A DNA stretch of 64,000 nt from NCBI RefSeq assembly GCF_963678635.1, contig NC_087062.1, positions 92,913,845-92,977,844 on the forward strand, written 5' to 3'. This document shows positions 1 to 9,457 of the stretch, in pieces (the stretch's first letter is position 1; each line of letters opens with the position of its first letter). The DNA is from Symsagittifera roscoffensis (taxonomy: Eukaryota > Xenacoelomorpha > Acoela > Convolutidae). A program made the translations under genes and the position numbers. Under the pieces are notes generated by a model. That model was not told the origin of the DNA and ran no database searches. It saw only the letters and a list, made by a program, of their open reading frames with translations.

Positions 1-895
1 TATGTAACATTCGCCCGGAAGATACATATCGACGGAAAATAAAAATAGGTTCTAAGACGACTGGCTAACGTCTAAACAGAGCTCTACATGCTTTCCACCG
101 TTTCTACCAAGCCAGTTCTTTTGGTGGTCTTTCTAACATCGGTTCGAAAAAAACGTTACTGCTTTCGGCTTCAGTCAAAACACTCAAATTAACTAGATTA
201 CATGCAGAAATAGTGAGCTCATGGCTGGGTCTCAGTATCCCCAGACCACGAGGCCACTCCTAAAATCAAGGCTACCACTATTTATTGAATTGATATTGTT
301 TTTGCTCAGTAGATAAAAGTCATCATCTCCATCGAAGGTGGATCAACCCTTTCCCCCAACTCCTAGCTTCTCATCCTAGCAAAATGACTTCAGATGTTAA
401 TTAAATTCAATTCAGTACATAATAGGGAAGCTTAAAGTTTGTATAAAATGATATAAGTTCCAGTCCCGAGACCGCTCCGAATTCTTGAAACCGGGGAAAT
501 AAGACCCTTATCTTCCTTCCGTAAGGCTGTCTTCCACCCTTCACCGTTGTTCGCAACGGCCTTGCAACTATTGTAGCGACACAATAGTTGCAACTCGGAA
601 CGGTCTCTGCTAACTCTGCAATTTGTTGTTGTTTTCCAATCACAGTTTTTGTCGTTATCGCTGTCGCAACTAATGTTGTTGTGTTTATTTCAGTTTTTTC
701 TCCAAAATGGCCGTTTTTGACGTTTCTTAGAATTGTTACGTCATCAATTCGAATTTTTTAAATTTAGGAATTTCCGAATCCTTCAGCCTTCACAATTTGT
801 CCAATCGTTCGAATAACGCTCTTATTCCTTCAAAACCGCCAATTCGGAAGTTTTGCTGCTAAAAACTCGAAATTGCTGCGTCTGCATTTTGGTCC
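1..895. other. Intergenic, no gene seen
   Basis: No reading frame here looks coding; the open stretches are short and resemble no family. The one structured item is a perfect 13-bp inverted repeat (562-574 with 581-593) around a 6-base loop. Confidence 0.5.
562..593. repeat. Perfect 13-bp stem inverted repeat
   Basis: TTGCAACTATTGT is followed by AGCGAC and then its exact reverse complement, which would form a stable hairpin in either strand. No adjacent coding region or target duplication explains it. It could be the end of a foldback element. Confidence 0.6.
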
Positions 896-914
896 ATTCT
901 GATCGAATGTCACA

Positions 915-1768
915 CTTCTTTGTACGTTTCAAAGATCTTTTGATAGTTGATCAGCCTTGGGTGCCAGATTAAGTTCGCAAATTCAAGGTGTGGCCTTATT
1001 AAGCGTTTGTAGATGTTTAAAAATTTTTGTTCGTGACTTTAGTGAAGCTTTTCTTAATTACTGCTATCATGCCGTTTGTCTTATTGGCTTTTTTAGTGAT
1101 GTGTGTTTCGAATGTCAGTTTGTTGTCAAGCCAGATACCCAGGTCTTTTTCAAAGTGCACTTCTTTAATGTTTTTGCCATTGATTTTTTTAAAATCCTCT
1201 CCATATCCAATTTCCTGGTTCCTATTGTCATGTGAACACATTTGTCGATATTAAATGACAAAAGACTTTGGCCTGACCAAGTTTCTAGTGATTGTAAATC
1301 TTCATGTATGCGTGTTACATCCAATTTGTTCTCAATTTGACGGTATGATTTCGCATCGTCAGCAAACAGATATATTTTTGACGCTTTTTTGTCCGGCATT
1401 GTGTTGATGTATATCAAAAACAGTACTGGGCCAAGTACTGAACCCTGGGGTATCCCACTTTTTACTGGCTGCCATGAGGATCTTGAGTCGTTAATTACCA
1501 CTCTCTGTTGTCGTCCCGAAAGAAAGTCTGTTATCCAGTACAAGGTTCTTCCAGTTACTCCATACTGTCTAAGAACTCCGATTAGTCTTTTGTGTGGTAC
1601 CGAATCGAAGGCTTTCTTAAAGTCCAAGTATATCACGTCGACATTTTCATGTTTGTCCATTGCCCTGGTGAAGTCATCAATTACTTTCAGGAGTTGTAGG
1701 TTCAGTGAACGTCCAGATCGAAAACCGTATTGTGCATTTGTTATTAGCCCTTCGCGGCGATAACCGGC
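915..1768 (-). pseudogene. Non-LTR retrotransposon reverse transcriptase fragment (CR1/L2-like)
   Basis: This is the middle of the polymerase of an RNA-copying mobile element, read on the minus strand. In order it shows a QYGFRSGRS segment, a YLDFKKAFDSVPHKRL block, the SGIPQGSVLGP block, and the catalytic LFADDAK (FADD) motif. After a frameshift near 1215 it continues with FEKDLGIWLDNKLTF, and after a further shift near 1000 with an IRPHLEFANLIW thumb segment. The endonuclease domain and the end of the protein are missing. A stop lies just upstream of the GFRSGRS block. The block order is typical of the CR1/L2/Jockey group. The frameshifts show a dead copy. Confidence 0.88.
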
Positions 1769-1829
1769 TCAAAATTTCGTATAGAGTACTACCCTCTGTT
1801 GGCAAGCTCACAACACGTTGGCGCGGTTT

Positions 1830-2592
1830 CGGCGGTCACTATTATGCAGCTTGATTTTATACTGCTTGAAAAAAAAAATCAATCTTTAAATTCATGGGCT
1901 CTATTTTCAAAAAATAGAACTGAAGCGTTTTCGGCATTCTTATCAAAATAGGCTAATTGAAGAAAAATGACGAAAAAATGAAAAAAAAAATTTCTTTAAA
2001 AAAATTGAATTTTCAGCAGATTTTTTGCAGAAAGTTTTTGACCCTTGAAGTTTTTGGTTCCCATATTAGCGCTGAAAAGTTGCAAAAACTAATTTTGCTT
2101 GAGTTAGTTGGCTATGTATTTCTACTTTGCTTAATCATTTTGATCATTCTCAAAAAAATTAGTTAGATTTTTAAACTTGGAGATGAACTAAAATTGTGCG
2201 CTAACGTTTGTTCATTTTACTGTTTTAACGCATGCGGTTGTATATAAATGAGCCCAATTTGTCCGACGATGGCGTTTTAAGGTTGAACATCTGAATTGGA
2301 TCAAATTCACACTGTCTATGAAACACCAATGATAATAAGGATAGCCGGTTTTTTCTGCAAGTGGCACCGAATGTTCCGAACATGATCTTTAAAAGATGCA
2401 AATTTTTTTATGTTCTAATTAGGATGCTTATTTATAGGTAGCAAAATGAAAAATCAGTCGCATAGGTCCCAAAATAAAAAAAACAGTCGCATAAGTCTCA
2501 AATCTTTTCAATTGGTCGAAAAACTAAATTACCCGATTTGGCACGGCTGCAGCGGTCACTATTCTGCAGCTTGAGTTTATACTGCTTGAACA
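1830..2592. repeat. Pair of ~40-bp direct repeats bounding an AT-rich stretch
   Basis: The segment GCGGTCACTATTATGCAGCT and the ~20 bases after it, at about 1830-1870, recur with few changes at about 2552-2590. Both are followed by a related AATCAATC..AAATT stretch. The DNA between has no convincing gene. The pair looks like two copies of a short interspersed repeat. Confidence 0.5.
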
Positions 2593-2748
2593 GTAAACAA
2601 TCAATCCATAAATTAGTTGGCTCAATTTTCAACCAATCAGAATTCAAGAAGATTTTTTCGTGAATTATGCGAATGTATTTGACTGGGTTTTATGCGAACC
2701 CTTGGATTATATTCCTAAATGCTTTTTTATTATTATTATGATTATTTA

Positions 2749-2953
2749 TTATTTTGGGTGCTATGATTCTTGGGACCTAAGGGAATTCATCAAATGTAAA
2801 ACGCACCCGAATACAGAGTTTCTCCACAGTTTTCACATGGTAAGATTTATAATAGGTTTTAACGGCGCTCGCGGGTGTTATCTAACCAGAGAACTGGGTG
2901 TTCTTAGCTCTATCTAGTGTGTGTGTGTATGGGGATATTTTGGCAGTGACCTT
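2749..2953. repeat. ~200-bp direct repeat, copy 1
   Basis: This block starts TTGGGTGCTATG and ends near GGCAGTGACCTT. It matches 4190-4387 at roughly 90% by eye. A hAT-like terminus begins immediately after it at 2954. The short reading frame inside both copies is probably incidental. Confidence 0.7.
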
Positions 2954-4185
2954 CAGGGATGCGTAATAAAATATTGCAATACTATTGTGTACCCGTTACC
3001 CAATATATTGTATTGGTTCTACCCTGCCAATCAATTATTGCAATTAATTGCCGGATGCTTCGAGAAAATTTTTTTTTTGGGTAACACTGTGAATTAAAAC
3101 AATCAACCACGCGTAATTATTTTATCCACAACAGAAACGTCCCAAAAACGTTTGTTAACATAGAGAAAAAGATTTTCTTCTAGGCTCCCAGGAGACAAGC
3201 GATGACGAGATGTCCCAAAAACTAATTTTGCTCGGCTGTTCAGTCTTTACACGATGTTAGAAGTAGGCTTGATCCATTCCAGATAACAAGTAGGACCCTT
3301 AGATAATTTTTGACGTTTTGCTCCCAAAAGTGAGTCCGCAAAACTCGTAGACGTAGATGCTCCATCTTCACTCACATTGTCTTTTTTTTTATAAGATCCA
3401 AGTTCCGCAGTAGCGTTTGATCGGCTTCCGTGTGAGCACCATCATTCGCTCTCACGACGGCCATCTCAAACTCCCCAGAAAGCACAATCTGTGAGTTTTC
3501 AGCGATGTGACTGCGCATCATGGGATACTTGCTCAGAAGCCCATTCAAAAGGGCACGTGAATCAGAAAGAGTAAGCGAGTCATCTTGTAATTTCTTGGTA
3601 ACGGATTCCAAATCCACCATGTTTTCGGATACCTTGTCGATCATGAGGTCTTCAAGCGCTGTAGGTATAATTTCGGCCAGTTGGGGATCACTTTTGTTGA
3701 TGAATTCGTTGATTTCTTTGTATCTTTTGAGCATGGCAAATGTAGATGACCATCTAGTGACATTCCGCAAAACAGGGCGAAGATCAGTTTTCTGTCGGAG
3801 TTCACCTGGCCAACTTTTGATTAGTTGCTTCATTGTCCATAACCAGAAACTTAACTTGGTCCCAGGTTTTGTCATAAACTTGGAGAGTCGCACCGATGAA
3901 GTATTTGATATTTGCGGCATTGAAACATGTCTCATCAAGAAGTGGTGCAAATGCGAGTAGGGGTGGTTTTCCCTGGTCAGTTTCATAGTTCGCAAAAAGT
4001 CTATAAAAATGGGTACCGGAAAACGTCCAGCCGTCTAGAATAAGACCAAAAGCATCCGGAAGATCCTTCGATATCTGCATCTCGACCGCTTCTGTGATTT
4101 TGCCCATGTAAGTAGTAACAGAAGAGCGTGATATAGGCGACAGTTTGATGTTTTCTTTAACAAGATTTTTCTCGCGACTGATTTA
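2954..4185 (-). pseudogene. hAT-family transposase pseudogene with one terminus
   Basis: This is the remnant of a cut-and-paste DNA transposon coding on the minus strand. Reading down from 4185 it shows an N-terminal-side block (SPISRSSVTTYMGKITEAVE), FGLILDGWT with the RNase-H-fold Asp, and the FLVMDNEATNQ block. Next come the LRPVLRNVTRWSSTF block and finally the C-terminal dimerisation segment (RHRLSPGSLEENLFL..N..FWD) ending at a TGA at 3103-3105. Breaks are a shift or deletion between the DNE and TRWSS blocks near 3830, a shift at the poly-T tract near 3385, and a TAA near 3250. The BED finger end is cut off where the second direct repeat begins. CAGGGATGCG at 2954 looks like the element's terminus. 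Confidence 0.85.
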
Positions 4186-4187
4186 TA

Positions 4188-4389
4188 ATTTTGGGTGCTA
4201 TGCTTCTTGGGACCTAAGGGAATTCATCGAATGTAAAACACACCCGAATACAGAGTTTCTCCACAGTTTTCACATAGTAAGATTTATAATAGGTTTTAAC
4301 GGCACTCGCGGGTGTTATCTAACCAGACAACTGGGTGTTCTTATCTCTATCTAGTGTTTGTGTGGGGGGATATTTCGGCACTGGCCTTA
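4188..4389. repeat. ~200-bp direct repeat, copy 2
   Basis: This is the second copy of the block at 2749-2953, in the same orientation. It abuts the truncated 5' side of the hAT pseudogene. Differences are scattered substitutions, so the duplication is not recent. Confidence 0.7.
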
Positions 4390-5498
4390 CACATTAATGA
4401 TAGAAGCTTGTTTTTTCGCCCACAGAATGATCTATGTTATTTTTTTTTCTGCTTCTGTTTGATAAGTTTACCACAACAATTAGGCTAGTTTTAGACGAGC
4501 CTACCAGATTGCGGTCCTTACATTATTATTTCCCATTTAAGTTCCGTCCAGTGAATTATAGAATACGCAAATAATAGACCATTTGAAAGTTAGGCTTGCT
4601 AAAATAGACCATTTGAAAGTTAGGCTTGCTATTTTAGTTTTGGTTGTGGGAATTTTCGCTTCAGTTGTGTGGCGTAAATTAATGGTTTTCATGGAAAAAA
4701 TTTTCTCCCTCCTCTTGCCTGCTAATTTTTACCAGATAATTTTTTGTTCACATAATCCGATTTGTTTTGAAAATTGGTCGCCTCATTTATCAGCCCATTT
4801 ATTCTTGATATTCAACCTTGTATAACTACTGGTTACACCAAGGATGTATGTTGGGAAGAATACGGTAAATAACCGAAAATTGATGGCGCGTTAATGCGTT
4901 GATGAAAAGGTTTAATGATGCGATTATTCGATGTTTTTCTTGAGAAATGTTCATATAAATGTTCTATTTACCAAGATAAACCCGTTATTTTTAAATTTGT
5001 TTTTAATTTTGGATCTTTCCCATCATATCACATTCCTTGCCATAAAGTATAGCCCCTATAATAGATAAATCATAAACTAGGGCTATTGTTTTTCTGTTCC
5101 TGGGTTGGGGGCTATAATGGGATCAAGTCATAATTGCATCAGTTTAAATGAAAATTTTTCAAGAGGGCTGTGTTTTGAAATTAGCACGTGTCTACGACTG
5201 CTTATGTTCAATTAATTTTTCCTTTGAATTGCACCAAATCAAAATACTTTAAGCTTATGGTTTAGAAATTCAATTAACTACTATGCCTGAACGCAGTGGG
5301 ACAGATTCCGACCAAGAGAAGACACCAATGTGAGGGTAAACCTTTAATTGCAGTTTCAGAGGTTATATACTATGCATCAGCACATATTTTAAAGCGATAG
5401 GCTTTTCAAAATATAACTCCATCTCGTGATGGATTCTTTTCCATAGTCTCTTTTTGACATTTTGTTGAATTTGGCATTAGTCATTTGAAACATGAAAC
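4390..5498. other. Intergenic; 30-bp tandem duplication
   Basis: No gene is seen. Positions 4573-4602 and 4603-4632 are an almost perfect tandem copy of a 30-bp unit (AATAGACCATTTGAAAGTTA and the next ~10 bases). The rest is AT-rich DNA without recognisable structure. Confidence 0.5.
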
Positions 5499-5887
5499 CA
5501 GGGGCGGATGCCCCCCTTCAGGGGTTCGACCCCCTGCCGACCCAAAGGGTCCCCCTTTGGTACTTTTTAAGAAATCCATTTTTGGCAGACTCAGCCTAAA
5601 ATTTTTCTAAAGGTGTCTTTGGCGTCAATATATCCTAATTTTGAGGGGGAGCGCGCCAAAAAAACGCGTTCTTTTGCCAAATTTTGCAAAAAGTTCCCTA
5701 AAACGTTTTTTATCTGTTTTTTCAAAAATTTGGCGCAGGAAATTTGGCCGAAACAGGGTCTTTTGAGTGCTTTGGGAGAGCTCGGAAAATCAATAAGATC
5801 GACCTAAAATAGAATCGACAAAATTTTCTAAATTTTTTTGAAAGTCCGCCACTGCCCCCCTCGAGAAAATCCTAGATCCGCCCCCTG
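5499..5887. mobile_element. MITE family A, hAT-type ends with 8-bp target duplication
   Basis: The element begins CAGGGGCGGAT and ends with the reverse complement of CAGGGGGCGGATC, so it has terminal inverted repeats. The flanks are CATGAAAC and CATGTAAC, an 8-bp target duplication with one mismatch, which is typical of hAT transposases. The interior has no gene. Related copies lie at about 18917-19534 and 49656-50064 and share the GGATCTAGG-TTTTCTCGA end and GTCGACCT-rich interior. Confidence 0.75.
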
Positions 5888-6104
5888 CATGTAACTGTGA
5901 ACAAACACATGCAATTTGCCATGTGATCAGTTTTAATACAAATTTTACATGGTATTCCAATTAAAAAATCAGTTTGATCTGCTTTTGGCTTGTTTCTATT
6001 CACTATTTTGTTCACCATGCAAAAACTCTTTTCATTATGACAACGTTGAAGTGTTTTCAAAAATAGAAATTCAACTGTTGGAGTTGGGGTGGAAGGGAAA
6101 AAGT
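5888..6104. repeat. Truncated MITE family B relic
   Basis: The stretch shares the internal TTGTTCACCATGCAAA..TTCATTATGACAACGTT block with the better preserved family-B copies at 7983-8198 and 9246-9457. Clear ends are not visible. Confidence 0.5.
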
Positions 6105-6528
6105 GGTCCTTTTCCATTCCCCCTCACATTCCAATTCTCTCAGTTGTCTTACATGTTATTGTGGCTGAATGCGTGATATTACGATGTAATGTGTCGAGAA
6201 CAAATGTGTTCACAATAGTCAGTTTGATCACCACGCAAATTCTCATTATATTATAGGGCTCTTTTTCCCATTCAACCCACCTCACACGAGCGTCAATTTT
6301 ATGGTCCAACGAGTGGTTTTACAAGGTTGATTATGAAGACCAAATATGTTTGTCATGACCTAATTAGTCTGAATGTCAATTTTAATGACAAACGGACAAT
6401 TTGGACAGTTATTTTAATTACAAAAAATGTCAAGTGGGGGAAAAGGAAAAAGAGCCTATTATAGCGACTTAATATTAGTTTTTCATGAGTGAAATTCAAA
6501 TGCGAGGATGGGGAAGTGGAAAAGAGCC
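6105..6528. mobile_element. MITE family B (outer copy, split by a second copy)
   Basis: Left end GGTCCTTTTCCATTCCCC and right end GGGAAGTGGAAAAGAGCC are inverted repeats of each other. The flanks GAAAAAGT and AAAAAAGT match at 7 of 8 bases, again a hAT-like 8-bp duplication. A second member of the family sits inside it at 6257-6456. Confidence 0.65.
6257..6456. mobile_element. MITE family B, nested copy with perfect 8-bp target duplication
   Basis: The ends GGCTCTTTTTCC and GGAAAAAGAGCC are perfect inverted repeats, and the element is flanked on both sides by TATTATAG (6249-6256 and 6457-6464). It is 200 bp and has no coding capacity. It inserted into an existing copy of the same family. Confidence 0.8.
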
Positions 6529-6639
6529 AAAAAAGTACCATTGGGAGCGGAGTTAACTAAAAATTTTCAAATTAGTCATGTTTATTTTCTGCGTGGTGTG
6601 ATAAAAGGATCCGAACGAAAAACTAGAACTGATGCATAT

Positions 6640-7340
6640 TCGACAGTCATAGTAAAAGAGGCAAATTAAAAATAGTTTTTTATGGATCAGCTGTTTTGTT
6701 TTGTTTCCTGTGTACATGTGTTCTTGCGAATGTTTATTTAGTCTTGTTTTCAAACTGTCCATCGAAAAGGGCGATATCACTGTCTCGGGCAGAGTGTTCC
6801 AGTCATCTATCGCACTCGTCCTGAAAAAATTTCTTCTCAGTTCAAGGTTTGACTTCGGAATAAGTTGCATATTGATACCTCTCGTCTCTCGGTTGCTTAT
6901 CTCAAATAATTTTCCAGTTGCGTCGTAGTCATATCGTCCCGTCAAAATTTTAAAGATTTCGATGATTCGACCCCTCTTTCTTCTGTATCGTATTGTGGGG
7001 ATTTTTGGAGTTCTTGAGCGTTCCTTGTAATTTTCCTCGAGCTTAAATACTAGTCGTGTCACCCGTCTTTGTACGTTTTCAAGCATAACTATACGTTTCT
7101 TCGAGAAAGGGTATCAAACTTGATTGGCATCTTCTACTTGAGGTCTAACCATCAGTTTGGAAAGATTTTAGAAAGTATTTTTGTCAAATTTTATAAAGCT
7201 GTTTTTGATAACACCGAGTATGGAGTTTGTCTTTCCAATTTTCGAAAGTAATTGTTTCTCAAATTTTAGGTTGTGGTCTATCATCACTCCAAGATTTTTC
7301 TCAGACAGTACTTCTTTCCTTACACCATTTCAAATTTGGT
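6640..7340 (-). pseudogene. Non-LTR retrotransposon reverse transcriptase 3' end (CR1/L2-like)
   Basis: This is a second, different copy of the same class as 915-1768. Going down from 7340 it shows EKNLGVMIDHNLKFE, then after stops a MVRPQVEDAN thumb segment. It then runs through an open stretch from 7086 with ENVQRRVTRLVF, PTIRYRRKRGRIIEIFKIL, a TRG motif, RRNFFRTSAIDDWNTLP and a SMDSLKTRLNK end. These are the standard C-terminal blocks of CR1-like polymerases. Everything upstream, including the catalytic FADD, is missing. Several in-frame stops lie in 7090-7340, so the copy is dead. Confidence 0.88.
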
Positions 7341-7982
7341 ATGATATTTGTTTTGTACTTTTCTTGGTCTTTAAAAAAATGACTAGAAAACAAAAAAGTT
7401 TTCTAGAAAACAAAAAAAACTATTTTTTTCAAAGTTTACATTTTTTGTTGAAATTTTTGGTTTCCGAAATGAAATTAAAAAACTTTTCCGTTTTCCCCGC
7501 GCATTTCAAGTTTTTTCTATTTTTTGAATTGTCTAACGTGTTTTTCAGGCTGAACGAGTGATGTTACGAAGTAAGGCACGAAGAACAAACGTGCTCACCA
7601 TGCAAACTTGTTAATTTTTTCACCATGCAACTTTTCATTACATTATGACCACGTCAAATTTGTTTTTCAAGGCTGAATTTCACTTGTGAAGGGAAAGTGG
7701 AAAAGAGCCTTAAAATAAATTTTAGTCGAGTAAAACTGATTTTAGGCACACTTAAGCTATTCTAATTGGCTTAAATTAAGCATAAATAAGCCTGTTCGCT
7801 CGCTTTATTCGCTCGGAATGAGAGCAAAAATTAAAATTTTAAACATTTTTTCTTGAATCACGACTGAAAGGGCTTCAATATGATAAATTACTCAATCCAT
7901 TCCGTCGATTTTTTGTGGTAAATGATTTTGTGTGGAAAATAAAAAAATAAAAAGAAAAAACTGGAACACACTGGAACAACTA
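7341..7982. other. Intergenic with MITE family B relic
   Basis: T-rich low-complexity DNA without a gene. About 7540-7709 keeps the family-B interior (GCTCACCATGC..CATTATGACC) and the right end GGGAAAGTGGAAAAGAGCC. The left end is degraded. Confidence 0.5.
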
Positions 7983-8198
7983 AGCTCTTTTCAGTCCCCC
8001 CCCCCCCCATAACATCAAGTTTTGTATTTTTTACATTTGTCTTACTTGAATTTATGGCTAAATGCGTGATGTTATGCTGTAAAGTATGAAGAACAAATCT
8101 GTTCACAGTTGTCGATTTGTTCACCACGCCAAATTTCATTGCATTATGACAAGGTTAAATAAGCTTTTCAAAATTGAATTTGAAGGGGTAGAAGAGCC
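7983..8198. mobile_element. MITE family B copy
   Basis: Left end AGCTCTTTTCAGTCCCCC and right end GGGGTAGAAGAGCC are inverted repeats. The interior at about 8061-8190 is a near-perfect inverted copy of 9262-9405. A clean target duplication is not visible. Confidence 0.65.
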
Positions 8199-8292
8199 GA
8201 ACTTTGGCATGCTGAACAAATAAACTATTGTGAAGAAATTTGTTCATGGCTTTATTTGTACTTCCCTTTCACAAGATTTCGCAGAAGTTGCA

Positions 8293-8356
8293 TGCATCTG
8301 GTGTAGAGGCAGCACATCTGCTGGAAAGCCAATTCGAATCCGCCCGGAACCTGATT
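8293..8356 (+). repeat. tRNA-like sequence (probable SINE head)
   Basis: TCTGGTGTAGAGGCAGCACA resembles an A box and AATTCGAATCC a B box, at tRNA-like spacing, but the arms do not pair as a functional tRNA. It is more likely a tRNA-derived repeat than a gene. Confidence 0.5.
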
Positions 8357-8704
8357 TTTTCAAGCTAGAAATTTTATGCTTTTCGGAATATCAGCGGTAT
8401 ATTTCATTCTTTATTTGTTAGTTTCATTGTTTTGCTTGAAAAAACTATTGCTTTTAATTAAATAATTGTGAAGTTTTGCCTCGTTTTTTTTCTAACGTTC
8501 ACCGAGTAATTACGTATGCTATAATTGTGCCCGCAATAAGCTTATTCTAGGGCACTTACTTAGTTCTGTCGAATTTTTTTTGTAAACAACGTGTTCAACA
8601 AAATCATTGAATCAGTTTGTCAAATCTGTACCTTCGTCAACCAACAGACATATTTTGAGCATGAGCATTTAAAATACCCGTTCTTTGTACAGTAGCGCCA
8701 ACTT

Positions 8705-9099
8705 AGTTTGTAATCAAGAATCTTCTTTTTTTTTCGAACCTAAGTCACAAATATTGGTGCCACTTTTGTGGCACATTTACAGCTTTTTGATAGCATGTGC
8801 CTTGACATTCGAATAGTAATAACTTAACGCAGTTGATGCATTTTTAATTCATCAATGAACCGAGAAAATTGATTTGTTTCAAACAACATAACAATAATGA
8901 AAACTCCAACTCAATATATCGCAATTTTTTGAAATTCATAATTTATACATAATATGGCTTTATGCTTTGCGATTTGTTACAGGCCAAGTTAGTGTAGATG
9001 CCTTCAGTTTGTTATATTTCAAATTATTATCGCCTTTTCTAGAACTGCTTTTTGTCGTGTTCTCGCTAGTGTTTGCGAAGCGGAGCTTCGCTTCTGTGT
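8705..9099 (+). mobile_element. Helentron-like nonautonomous element, 3' part
   Basis: The stretch CGAACCTAAGTCACAAATATT..TTGCGATTTGTTACA parallels the element at 46331-47023. It ends with the family's 3' hairpin (GCGAAGCGGAGCTTCGC) followed by TTCTGTGT. The 5' end is unclear. Confidence 0.5.
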
Positions 9100-9245
9100 C
9101 AATACCTGTCTTTCATCTTGGTGTTAAAATTACCAGCTCTGGTTCGGTATTGTTTTTTTTATTGTTATTTTTTTTCTCTGCTGCACTCAGTAAGTTTTCT
9201 CGGTTTATACTTATTTGGCTTACTGGCAATATATTGCTTCGCTTG

Positions 9246-9457
9246 GGTGTTTTCCAGTTTCCCCTTTCAAATTCAATTTTGAAAAGCTTGTTAAACGTTG
9301 TCATAATGCAATGAAATTTGGCGTGGTGAACAAATCGACAACTGTGAACAGATTTGTTCTTCATACTTTACAACGTAAAATCACGTATTTAGCCGTAATA
9401 ACACGTAAAAAATCATAAAACTCGTTATTTTGAAAGGGGAAAACTGGAAAAGAGCCC
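9246..9457. mobile_element. MITE family B copy, opposite orientation
   Basis: The left end GGTGTTTTCCAGTTTCCCC pairs with the right end GGGGAAAACTGGAAAAGAGCCC. The flanks TTCGCTTG and ATCGCTTG match at 7 of 8 bases. The interior is the reverse complement of the copy at 7983-8198. Confidence 0.7.

Noticed and set aside
407-643. 78-residue minus-strand frame
   Set aside because: It overlaps the hairpin at 562-593, has no recognisable domain and no gene context.
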